Origin: Tenodera sinensis
Taxonomy: Eukaryota; Arthropoda; Insecta; Mantodea; Mantidae
Length of the DNA stretch: 64,000 nucleotides
Direction: 5' to 3'
NCBI GenBank assembly: GCA_030765045.1
Contig: CM060964.1
Coordinates: 278,473,888 to 278,537,887 of the forward strand
Part shown: positions 20,480 through 30,856 of the stretch, in pieces
Layout of the letters: each line of letters opens with the position of its first letter
Position numbering within the stretch: position 1 is the first letter of the stretch
The notes under the pieces: model-generated
What the model was told of the DNA's origin: nothing
Database searches by the model: none
The model's input: only the letters and a program-made list of their open reading frames with translations
Program-made: the position numbers and the translations under genes

Positions 20480-21390
20480 TTTTTTTAAATTATTTTCATT
20501 TCCTTTATTATTTCCTGTTGTGATTGCATCACGGTTGATAGTGTATTCATCTCTGCTACTACTATATTTCTTATGCGAGCATTGTCTACATTTTTTATCA
20601 TTACTATTTCCACCTCTTGACTTATCACTTTTTTCACTTCCTCACTTTGTTTTATTTTGTAAGCATTTTGCTCTGGCCTCAAATTTTCTATTTCGCCAAC
20701 TAGTTCTGTTTTCACACTCTTTATTTCATTCCCTACATTAATTTTACATCATTTCATCCTTACATTTACTTATCTCTTTCTCTAATGTGGTTTTATTTTC
20801 CTTCACCTCTATCTCTAAACTACTAATTTTGGTTCCTATTATTTCTATTTCACTTTCTAGGGCATTCTTAGTTTCCCTAATTTTCCTATGGATGTTTATT
20901 AAGTAATTCTCCATTGCTATCATGTTTCTATTACATTCTTTCCTACCCTGTTCTATTTCTTATTTCAAATCATCTTAAGTTTTCTGTAGCTTTACTCCAC
21001 CCTGTTCTATTTGTTTTTTCAAATCATATTTAGTTTTTTCTAGCTCTACTCTACCCTGTTCAATTTCTTTTTTCAGTTCATGTTTAGTTTGTTGTAGCTC
21101 TACTCTACCCAGTTCAATTTTTGAACTTAAATCTTGTTTAATTTCAATCATTTTTTGACCTAAGCCAGTTATTTCTTCCCTATTTTGTTTTATTTCTACC
21201 TTTAAACCTCATTTCTTGCTTTATAAGTCAGTAAATATCTGATATATTCATTTCCACTTTTTTCTGTGGCTCTTTCCCTCTAGTATCCCCTTCTACTACT
21301 TGTGATGCCTCAACTATTTCCCCTACTGCACTTACTTCCACACTTCCTACACTTCGTTCACTCATTCTAGACTGCTTTAGTATTTTTCCG
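20480..21390 (-). pseudogene. Coiled-coil ORF1 remnant, element B
   Basis: The plus strand shows repeated CCCTGTTCTATTTC/TTTTTTCAAATCA blocks. On the minus strand these read as Glu/Lys/Gln-rich heptads, with open pieces such as VGEIENLRPEQNAYK. Element A has a coiled-coil ORF in the same place (61521-62387). Frameshifts and stops are frequent. Confidence 0.6.
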
Positions 21391-21724
21391 TCTCTCAATT
21401 ACACAAAAAAATAATTAGGAATAAAAAGATATTGACCCACTTTCTTTTGATGATTCCTTCCTTATGTCTCTCCTGTTGTGATGATTCTGATGTCCTTGAG
21501 TTTGATGCTCTGCATACACTTTGTGATGTGTTGCAAATCCAGTTCCATAGGTAAGGTCTTTGAACTTTGTCATCCTTGGATTGTCCTTGGGATGTCCAGG
21601 TGTCCTTGGGGTATCTCCACAGCTGTTATTTTGTGTTTGATCCTTTTTTTTGTCTGGGAAGTTTTTCAAAATTTTTATTATCCTTTGTCCGATTTACATC
21701 CCGCCCCATGTTTGGGTAGCCATT

Positions 21725-22314
21725 TGTAGTAGTTCTTTTATGACAATTCTGCTGTAGCTATGAGTCTCATGTACAGAGGATTATGGGTGTAAGTGGACAA
21801 ATAAGGGCGATAATTATTATACTTCCAATAAGTGTTCAATTTTCCGCCAGTCCAACTTTATTCTTATGAACTTACAACATAAATTATCCTCACTATTTTA
21901 CAAATATTGGCACTATTAGGTCCCAAAACTATTATATTCAAGGCCTTTGTGGTTTTGTATAAGTTAAATCCATACTTCTTTGCAAATATTTCGGAATATT
22001 TATGAGATAGTAGTGCGTGATGAATATCTACACGTGGTGTTCAATTAAACGTCCTTTGGCAATACAATCCAATGTTGTCGGATTGCCGAAAAAATCTCTT
22101 TACATTCAGCAGCACGAATATGCATCCGTCTACATTGATGCATATATCATTAGTAATTAGTCATTCATTACCTCTCTATAGGGGTAATTGTTTATTTCCC
22201 TAGTTACGGGCATAGCAACCACGATTGATTGGCTATTTATCATTGGTTCAATCTCGCAGTAATGATCAACCTTGAATACATTTCCCTTTGATATGCATAG
22301 TTTTGGGACCTTAA

Positions 22315-22353
<39 letters not shown>

Positions 22354-22463
22354 ATAATTCTGACAATCAAACACAGTACACAGTATTCACATTTGCCGTA
22401 TCCAGTATCCAAACAACCTGGCATATTCCTTGGTCCACTTTAACACACCCACTTCCAGTTACA
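21725..22463 (-). repeat. 5' LTR of element B
   Basis: 739 bp starting TGTAG and ending TTACA. It contains an A run of about 34 bases (22317-22350). On the minus strand this is the upstream LTR, next to the decayed tRNA-Lys primer site. Confidence 0.85.
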
Positions 22464-22850
22464 CTTGTAACTTTTGCATAATTTCTGGCAAGATATGATG
22501 GAAACTGAACCAAAATATAAATATTAATAAGTTATCAATATTTTAAATCATTATTTACCTTCAAGATTCACTAAAGTGGACATGAAGTGCAAACTTTTTT
22601 CATCTTAGTCTCTCAGATGGATGTTGCTGTTAGCGCCATTTTATCACAAAGACTGATATTTAATTTTGTAACATTTGCATAATTTATTGCAAGATATGAT
22701 TTAAACAGAATAAAAATATTAGTATTAATAATTCATCAAGCTTCTAAATTGTTACATTCACTAAAGTGGACATAAAGTGCAAGATTTTGTCATCTTAGTC
22801 TTGCAGGCGGATATTACTGTTAGCACCTTTTCTTCACATGTTACCAACTA
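22464..22850. repeat. Two diverged tandem copies of a 200-bp unit
   Basis: The segment 22467-22640 (GTAACTTTTGCATAATTT ... GATGTTGCTGTTAGCGCC) is repeated at 22667-22845 (GTAACATTTGCATAATTT ... GATATTACTGTTAGCACC). Both contain CACTAAAGTGGACAT, itself partly palindromic. No coding capacity is seen. Confidence 0.65.
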
Positions 22851-23365
22851 AGGGTTAAAGCATCCCAGATGGAGATATCCATTCACTCCTCCCAACCTAA
22901 ATTACCATTATGTGATCATCTTTTTGTAATTTTTATTGACATAATATATAAAGTGTGCATTCTTGAATTTTCTATAAATTATTATTTTGAAGTGGGGTAG
23001 TAAGGGGTAGTGATGCGCCTCCTATAGCCTCTCCTACCCAATTCCCATCCTCATCCTGCCCGTGGTGCACCCTGCTTTTAACAGATGAGGCTCTGGGGAC
23101 CGAATCACAGCGGTATAACTGTTTCATCTAAAATGGAGGAAATGTCATTTACATATGTGCTGGCCTATCACAGCACAACAGCGTCCCTCAGAGGCACATG
23201 AGGGGAAGGTCGGTGGATCTAAATATCATCTATTTAGTCCTCCCGGCTAGGTCCGATGGACCCGTTGACCAACGATAGGTGTGGTCCCCCTTGCAAAATG
23301 GGGGTTTAAGTCGGGTGATGTAACTGCCACATTGTAAAACTGGTGCCCATTAAGAAAACAGTTAC

Positions 23366-26164
23366 ATGAAAGCCACATACATGAATATGAGTCCTAAAGA
23401 TAAATATTCCGGAGTTAAAACTGTCCCCCAATCGGATCTCCGGGTGGGGACATCTTTAGGCAAATTTCATCACAACAATTCCAATACTTTAAGAATTCTA
23501 CAATGGAATGCAGGAGGCATGTCCCAGCCTAAAAAACAAGAGCTAATGAAAATATTAAATGACCAAGATATAGATGTCTTCACAGTACAAGAAGCCAATA
23601 TATCACAAGAACAGGAAATATACTTTGAAATGGATCAGTACACTACACATATACTTCCAAAGGCTCGTCAAATAGCAAGTGGTATTCTTACAGGAATTAA
23701 AAGAAATATGAAAGCTACTATCCAAATCCAAAAAACAATGGAAGAACAAGATAAATCAGAAATAGTTAAAATTGAAGTATGGAAAAGTAACTACCGCTAT
23801 AGAATTTACAGTATCTACAATCCTCCAGACAATACACTAGATCTAAATTCTATTCCCATAGAACCCAAAAGTATTTTAATAGGTGATTTTAATGAACACT
23901 CTCCTAGGTGGGGCTACAGAGATATAAATTCAGCAGGAAGAGTCATAGAAGACCTATTAAACTCGTCAACAATGGAATTAATATTTAATCCAAATGATCC
24001 ACCCACTTACCTTCATTATAATGGTTCGGGTACAAATCCTGACCTTCGGATGGTATCATCTGACATAATTGACAATACAAAAAGAGAAATAATAGAAGAC
24101 CGAGGTTCAGGCCACAGAATCACCATAAACTCCATAAGAGGTCTAATAAATAAAAGTAACAAACCAAAAGTTAAAACTTCTTGGAATTTTAAAAAAGCAG
24201 ATTGGTCCAGTTTCCAAAATCAGATAGAAGGGAAGTGTAATATACTGTTAGAATCAGAGTTCAAGTCAACAGATGAAATGAATAAAAAAATTTGTGAAAT
24301 ATTATTGACAGCAGCCAAAACACATATCCCCAAAGGAAAGTTAAAGAAATATAGCTACTTTTGGTCTCCATCTTTATCTAAGTTAAAACACGAAAGAAAT
24401 ATAGCAAGAATCAAAGCCGAAAGAACCAAGTGTCCAGAAGATGTACAAAACTGGAGAAGAAAAGCAGCCATTTTTAAGAAAGAATTAATTACAGCAAAAA
24501 GGGCCAGTTTCACAAATTTTGTAGAACATATGGACTATAGGAAAGATGGAAATAAAATATACAAATTCCTTAATAAAACAAAATTATCAAAAAATACAAC
24601 TGAACCATTAAAATATAATAACAAAAGCTTAACTACAGATAGGGAAATAGCAGAATCCCTTAACAAGTTTTATGCTCAGTCACAAAGAATACCCCAAGCG
24701 TATAAAAAACAAGATAAGGCTATCCAAAAAACTATCACAGAAACTAGTAAGCCAAAAGGTATACGAAATGATATTTTTATTCAGGATTTTAATGAAACAG
24801 AACTGGATTTAGCAATAGAACAATTACAGAACAAAAAATCTCCTGGACCTGACAAGATCCACCCAGAGTTTATTAAACACCTTGGCAGGAAAGGAAAAGA
24901 AATCCTACTTAAACTGTATAACACGTGTTGGAGAATGACTGTACCTTCCGACTGGAAAAAAGCCATTATCATCCCGATTTTAAAGAAAAACAAACCCTCA
25001 AACAATATTAATAGTTTCAGACCAATATCTTTGACCAGTGTTATTGCAAAAGTGATGGAAAGAATGGTGGCATCTAGACTTAACTGGTTCCTAGAATATT
25101 ACAACTTAATTAATAGTTCACAGACCGGCTTCAGACAGAATCATAGTACAAGTGAAAATGTACTCCTACTAAGCCAAGACATCAAGGAAGCTTTCAATAG
25201 AAAGGAGGATACCTTGGCAGTATTCATTGATTTTAAATCAGCATATGACTCTGTTTGGAGAAATAAATTAGTTGAGAAGTTGCAATCAATAGGTGTGAAA
25301 AGTAGCATGCTTAAGTGGATAACTCAGTTTATTTCACAAAGATTTTGTGCCACAAAATATAATACATACATTTCCAAATATAAACAAACACACCGAGGAC
25401 TTCCACAAGGTGCTGTTCTGAGCACAACACTCTTTAACATATATATAAATGACCTTCCATCAATAATAAAAACTTTAGAAACCAAAATTGCTTTATTTGC
25501 TGGCGATGTAGTCATTTGGACTTCAGGCTCTCCAAAAAAACCTGAATTAATTAAAGACAGCATAGAAACAGCCCTAAACAAAGTACATGAATGGAGCTCC
25601 AAAAACCTCATGACTATCAATGTGGAAAAAACAAATTATGAATTATTTACACTAAAATACAAACCAGTTAATATTAGCATAAATTATAATGGTAAACCAC
25701 TCAAAGCAGTTGATGATGCCAAATACTTAGGCATCACTTTCGACAGAAAGCTAAGTTGGAAAAAACATATAACAAACATCTCAGAAAAGGTTGAAAAGAA
25801 ATTGCAAATCCTGAAAAGGTTAGCTGGTGCTAAATGGGGCTGCTCAAGGAGAGTCCTTAACACAACATACAAAATGTATATTAAACCAAACCTCTTGTAC
25901 TGTTCTGAAGCTTTAATAACAGCAGCAAATGCTAACATCAATAAACTTGAACAAATACAAAATCAGGCTCTTCGCCTAATCACTGGAGCAGTTAAATCCA
26001 CACCTATTGATGCCATGCTTGCCTTAACACGGACCCCATCAATAACAACAAAAATAGAAGAACAAGCATTGCTCCAACACGAGAAAATGTTACGACCGCC
26101 AAACTCTAAATGGACAGAAGAGAACCTCCCCCTTCAATCCTTAAAACTCATAGTAGTTTCCTAG
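23366..26164 (+). pseudogene. I-type ORF2: endonuclease and reverse transcriptase
   Basis: 932 residues from ATG 23366. The endonuclease occupies about 45-255: LRILQWNAGGMS, VQEANIS, LIGDFNEHSPRWG and the diverged end SGHRITIN. The RT spans about 480-790: KSPGPDKIHPEF, FRPISLTSVIAKVMER, TGFRQNHSTSENV, FIDFKSAYDSVW, RGLPQGAVLSTTLFN, then FAGDVVIW near residue 710 where FADD is expected, so the second catalytic aspartate site reads Gly-Asp. The thumb has AKYLGITFDRKLSW and LKRLAGAKWG. A one-base frameshift near 26140 ends this frame; the protein continues in the next entry. Confidence 0.85.
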
Positions 26165-27144
26165 AAAACGTAACACAGATTAAATCCAAATTGAACATTC
26201 CTAACACCAGAGAAAATCTACTTATAAGAGAAAATCCATTGGAATTATTGCAACCTACCTTCAATTTGGAATTAATAGAGGAAATAAGTAAATCAGACAC
26301 ACCAAAAGAAATACAAAAACTTCTAGCTCTGGAAACAATCAATACTAGGTATCCCACAGAAGAATGGCTGCACATATATACTGATGGATCCTCAAAGGAA
26401 AACCTTACTGGAGCTGGAGTTACATGTTCACATTTTTCCTTTTATCATTCTGTTGGCAGAGACACAACAAATTATGATGGAGAAATAGAGGCTATATACA
26501 TTGCTCTCCGACAATTATTAAATCTTCCCTTAAATAAATTTAACAAGGCAGTAATTCTTTCAGATTCTAAAGCTGTAATTCAGGGAATATGTTCAAATAC
26601 TACAAAGAAGTCAACAAAAATTAGAGAATGCTACAAAATGTTAACACAACTCCAAAAAGTTAATAAGACTGTTCATCTCCAATGGATTCCAGCACACTGT
26701 GGAGTCATGGGGAACGAAGCTGCAGACTCACTTGCAAAGAAAGGCACAACAATAAAACAAAACTCTAAATTCAATTTCTCATATTCCTCAATAAAACGCT
26801 TGATCATTAAAAATTTTTGTCATTCATACCTACAAGAAATAGAAACAAATGCCAAAGATAAAAAATGGATTACACTACTTTCCAACCCAGATATAATCCC
26901 CCAGAGACCAAGGAAAACAGCTGTTGCAGCCTTCCGACTATTGACAAATCATGACTGCTTGGCAAGTCATCTCTACAGAATAGGTATCTCAGCCTCACCA
27001 ATATGTGTCCTGTGTAACGATCCAGCAGAAATGAACGAAGACCACTTGAAGACCTGTGAAGCATTAAGATCAGAAGAAACTACAGTTCAAAAGTATTGGA
27101 AAGCACGAATGCTAATGGCTTCATTGCCAGATGCAAGGCACTAG
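26140..27144 (+). pseudogene. I-type ORF2 continued: RNase H domain and C-terminus
   Basis: The downstream frame overlaps the previous one at 26110-26164, and the homologous sequence switches frame near 26140. RNase H motifs are in order: HIYTDGSSKENLTGAG, YDGEIEAIYIAL, AVILSDSKAVI and LQWIPAHCGVMGNEAADSLAKKG, covering the D-E-D-D/H pattern. A C-terminal Cys/His motif (CVLCNDPAEMNEDHLKTC) follows, and the end is ASLPDARH. RNase H removes template RNA after first-strand synthesis. Confidence 0.85.
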
Positions 27145-27317
27145 AAAACAACAACAACAACATTATTTTGAAGTTCCCATCATTCTCAATGACCTTTTAT
27201 ACAACTGGGAAAACAGAATATATGGCATAAATCTTATTGAGATAAAACTATAGAGCCCATGAAAACATTCAGCTTGTATCAAATAACTTTGTCTTAGCAT
27301 TAGCCATTTCAAAAATA

Positions 27318-28029
27318 CAGTAGAACCCCAATAACTTGACTTTCAACAACTCAACTGTTGATAACTTGACATTCTGTATAACTCAATTACTTTTTATTTT
27401 AATTGTTTTATTTTTTATCATTAAAATTGACTAATAATTTCCATAATTCCCTATGCAGTATAAACAATATAGGTAAATTTTAATTAGTGTACATATGGAA
27501 ACTACTGCATTCTCCCTCACAGTAACAAAAAGGGCTGACCATGTATTGACCTTGAATATCTAGTAAAAACATAAGCAGCCAGCAGACTATGGTCATAAAA
27601 TCAAAAGCTTGCTGCTAATAATATGGTTACATAGCACAAATACTTGTTTGGAAGGTTTGAAAGTTTATTGCTTTACACAGTATATGTGTGGTAAGCTAAG
27701 CTTTTGGTTACATTTTTCTGGTTACAATACCATTTCTCAGATTTGTGCCAGTGAAAATGTTGAACAAGAAGAAAAGACAACAAGTTAACATGGTAGTGGA
27801 AATTAACTTGGATGCATTAAAGAGATCGAACAAGGGGGAACATACTAATACGTAAAATATTTTAAGATGTTATACTTTACTGTTTCCTATATTGTGTTAT
27901 AACATACATTTATGTAATTTGCAGTATTATGTTATGAGTTGTGAGTAAGAAATCCCTTATTCAGTGAAGCATTTTGGTAACTCGACACCCTCTCAATCGA
28001 CATTAGGTTGAATTATCAGGATTCTACTG
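27318..28029 (+). mobile_element. Tigger/pogo-like DNA transposon remnant
   Basis: The ends CAGTAGAACCCCAATAACTTG and (inverted) CAGTAGAATCCTGATAATTC are bounded by TA at 27316-27317 and 28030-28031. Inside, about 27750-27855 reads MLNKKKRQQVNMVVEI and LDALKRSNKGE, which resembles the start of a CENP-B-type helix-turn-helix, then stops. The rest of the transposase is absent, so it is a 712-bp non-autonomous derivative. Confidence 0.75.
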
Positions 28030-28127
28030 TATTAATGTGTTAAAAATTAATAACAATGTCACATTTGACGAAAGTTTAAATATTCCAAAAGTCACACAAA
28101 TAACAAGGAATATCCCTGAAACAGTTC

Positions 28128-28129
<2 letters not shown>

Positions 28130-28158
<29 letters not shown>

Positions 28159-28715
28159 TGTTTGGATATAAATTGCATGTTTTACCAAGATCTACATGTT
28201 TTGTATAATAAGATTTGGTCTATCTCTTATGATTTACCAGTTATGCAAAAGTCATGCAGAGTAAATAGGACTACATAGGCCATAGCCAGAAAATTCAAAA
28301 TATACATTTCATTTGTCATAAAATTATGTTAAACATATTGCATTTTAACCAAAATCATTAGAGCTCTTTTTGAGAAAATCAAAATTTTCAAACAATTTTC
28401 CATGTAAAGGGTAGTTTAGGGTGAAGCAATGTTCCTCAAAATCTTTGTGTTGCATCTTTAAAAGACATTAAACTTAAATGCCAACTTTGGTTTCTCACCA
28501 ACTTTTACTTTTCTATTTTTGAGTTATGCTGCTCTCTCTCTCACACACACACACACGCCCATGCACGCACGCACGCACACATAAACACTTTTCTGAAAGT
28601 GTTTTTTCTGGATTCAGGGGGCCTCAAAACTTATATTTCTGGTGAAATCTTGACATTGAATTTTTGGGTGGAATACGATACTTCCTCTACTTACTATACA
28701 TAGTAGGTAAGTAAA
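28130..28715 (-). repeat. Unclassified 0.55-kb interspersed repeat, full copy
   Basis: On the minus strand this matches 50845-51375 from GTATCGTATTCCACCC through the ACGC/AC microsatellite (28540-28582) to ATGATTTACCAGTTATGC and beyond. An A run of 26 bases (28133-28158) sits at one end. No coding motif is visible. The A-rich end would fit a retroposed origin. Confidence 0.7.
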
Positions 28716-29281
28716 ATTCAACAAGAATGTTTTAAATACACTTATATAGTCATAGTTTATATTTTAAGGTCATATTTATTTAAGTTTTAGGTTATAAATA
28801 TTTGCATAGTTTGCTGTTATTTAGGCCATTAAAATCTGGCCCTAGTATTTACTTTCTTGGGACCAAGTCTAAAGGAAATATGTTTGGAAGATATTTTCTT
28901 TCGAACTAGAAACATGTTGTATTTCTCAACCTTGTTGAGTAGGTATGCACTTCGGCAAGTTGACCTCTGAGACTACATCTGGCATAATTTCTCGATAAGT
29001 GATAGGCGTACCTGACCCATAAAACATTTGGAGCCATCTGCACAAGGGTTTTGTAAATCCTTTTTACTCTTTCAGTAATGTATGAAATGAAATAAGGTGT
29101 TTTTCAGACAATGTGCTTTAGAAAGAATAGGATTTTCAAAGGTGAAAGAATATCCAGATTGTTACGTAGTACCTATTTGAGATGCATGCACACACAACAC
29201 ACACATACATACAGACACATGTTCTCGCTTTATAATATAAATATAGGGAAAATTGAAGCTATTAACAGTGAAGCAACAAGA
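28716..29281. other. AT-rich stretch without recognised features
   Basis: No coding or repeat structure was recognised except a short CA-type microsatellite near 29188-29220. Confidence 0.4.
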
Positions 29282-29526
29282 ATCTAAAGTAAGAACAAAA
29301 TTAGAAACTAAAAGCTTCACTTATCTTAGTAATATTGCAAGTTCTTTGGTGCTACACTGATAATGTTTCGAGTTGACTCCAACTCATTCTCAAAGCTATA
29401 TGGTTTGTATAGCTTGGAGAATGAGTTGGAGTCAACTCGAAACATTGTCAGCGTAGCACCAAAGAACTTGCAATATTACTAAGATAAGTGAAGTTTTTAG
29501 TTTCTAATTTTGTTCTTACTTTAGAT
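29282..29526. repeat. Near-perfect 245-bp palindrome (foldback element)
   Basis: Two arms of 119 bp (29282-29400 and 29408-29526) are inverted copies with about four mismatches, separated by the 7-base loop TGGTTTG. The transcribed sequence would fold into one long hairpin. No flanking duplication is obvious. It may be a foldback-type MITE. Confidence 0.85.
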
Positions 29527-29781
29527 AGATAAACAAATTAAGTTAAAACAACTTTTCCTCAGCATAAAAAATTTGATTCAAGTCCAGTTTCAAATAATTA
29601 AAATTACTCATTTAGAAGAAAGGTGAAAACCAATTATCTCTTATTTTGCTTTGTACTATTAATAATGTGAAAAAGCTGCAGATGCTATTTTATATACCAA
29701 TGAAGGGTTGAAAAGGTATTAGTGCAAATAACATATAATAAACATATTTAAAATTTAAATAAAGAGAACCATCATACTAAC

Positions 29782-30031
29782 CAAAGAGATCTCTTTGAAA
29801 GATGATATGTCTCCAGGGCTGACGCTGGTTTGTCAGAATTATTAAGAGAATGTAATGTAGCTAAAAGTGCATGCAGTGAGGTATATATGTTTTCAATCTC
29901 ATCTTGCATTAGGTCTCCCTTACACTGAGTTTCCACCAATCCTGAAGGACATAACATGTGACCAGTGAGATAATTTACATCCATACGTAGAAAGATGGCA
30001 TCAATTACTCCTGCATGAACCATAGCCAGAG
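29782..30031 (-). CDS. Internal exon of an unidentified host gene (exon c)
   Basis: 250 bp open on the minus strand. The acceptor is TATTTTTTAG just right of 30031 and the donor is CTTTG|GTTAGT at 29782/29781. It is entered in phase 1 and left in phase 2. The residues (LAMVHAGVIDAIFLRMD ... SLHALLATLHSLNNSDKPAS) are non-repetitive with a helical, leucine-rich character. The first codon is completed by the last base of exon b (37735), giving Ser and an open joint. I cannot name the gene. Confidence 0.6.
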
Positions 30032-30059
30032 CTAAAAAATACAAGTTTGTACTAAGTTG

Positions 30060-30740
30060 GGGTTTAAACTATTAAAATACCATCTTTATGTACTATAAAT
30101 AATAACACTATATTTATTTTACAATGAATAGTTAGGTGTTGAAAGGAATGAAGTCCAGAATTTTTAAATTTGACTTTTGTCAGTTCATAATGTAGACAGC
30201 AAGCTGCATCTATTGGTGTTGAAATGAACTAATTCTGTGCATGCCTTGTCCCTTATTTGAGATGGTCTATTGTGTTATTCAGTGTCACAGAACAGTTATT
30301 TGCAAGTATTTCCAAACTTTAAATAGTGGACATACTTCTTTTTCAATATTAACCAATTTGATGAAAGTATGAATACTAGTATTGCTGGTTGATCTTCCTG
30401 CTCAATACTGATTTAAATATCTTATATCTGAGTCATTACAGTGGTGGAAATTAGTGCAAAAAGAGTAATTGACCTGAATATAAATAGCAAATACTAACCA
30501 CTAAGCTACCGTGGCCAACTTGCCAGTATGACATTAAATTCCCCAGCTGTATCGTACATTTTCCCGGTTAGACCACAAGGGAATCTCACATCAGAGATAA
30601 ATACCCCAAGGGCGACTTACAATAATTGTAAGTACTTTATGTCCCGGGTTTAAGTAACCTTTAGATGGTAATTATTATTTATTTATGCCAAGTAGCTTAC
30701 TGCTGGTGTTTTTAAACACACAAGCCGTGTGTGGACAGTG
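30060..30740. other. Intron-like AT-rich stretch
   Basis: No coding motif was recognised. It lies between exon c and the palindrome. Confidence 0.4.
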
Positions 30741-30741
30741 T

Positions 30742-30856
30742 TTAAGAGGTGGAATCAGGACTGAAAAATTCAATGCCATAGCTTATCGAGCGGAAGATCC
30801 GTGGTTCAAATCCCGGCTATGGTATTGTATTTTTCAGTCCTGGTTCCACCTCTTAA
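30742..30856. mobile_element. Palindromic MITE-like element flanked by TTAA
   Basis: The 107 bp at 30746-30852 have 37-bp inverted arms (GAGGTGGAA...CCATAGC, about four mismatches) and TTAA on both sides (30742-30745, 30853-30856). TTAA duplication is typical of piggyBac-type elements, but TTAA could also belong to the arms. The centre holds GGTTCAAATCCC (30803-30814), a B-box-like sequence of tRNA-derived elements. A single arm of the same family occurs at 37216-37255. It lies at the broken end of an RT gene (KLDYG). Confidence 0.55.

Larger units (their letters stand above)
17516..22467 (-). mobile_element. LTR retrotransposon B, internally deleted
   Basis: Two related LTRs (17520-18192 and 21725-22463; TGTAG...TTACA) flank an internal region, and CTTG is duplicated at 17516-17519 and 22464-22467. 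Orientation is minus. The primer-binding site beside the right LTR is a decayed tRNA-Lys type, TGGCTACCCAAACATGGGGC (21702-21721). Inside are a coiled-coil ORF1 remnant (20480-21380), a gag remnant (19796-20250) and only the end of pol (19055-19243). Protease, RT, RNase H and most of the integrase are missing. The proteins resemble those of element A at 55089-63253. Confidence 0.85.
23000..27165 (+). mobile_element. I-type LINE with endonuclease, RT and RNase H
   Basis: A leader of about 350 bp is followed by one long ORF broken by a single frameshift, and by a tail with (AAC)n at 27147-27164. The leader contains GACCCGTTGACCAACGATAG and a CCCCC...GGGGG hairpin (about 23235-23310), partly shared with 18713-18852. 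The left end is approximate. No ORF1 with zinc knuckles precedes the enzyme ORF, so ORF1 is missing or was never present. RNase H after the RT points to the I superfamily. Confidence 0.75.

Noticed and set aside
23235..23310. HDV-like ribozyme in the I-type LINE leader
   Set aside because: A G/C hairpin and conserved blocks are visible, but I could not fit the nested double-pseudoknot topology by eye.
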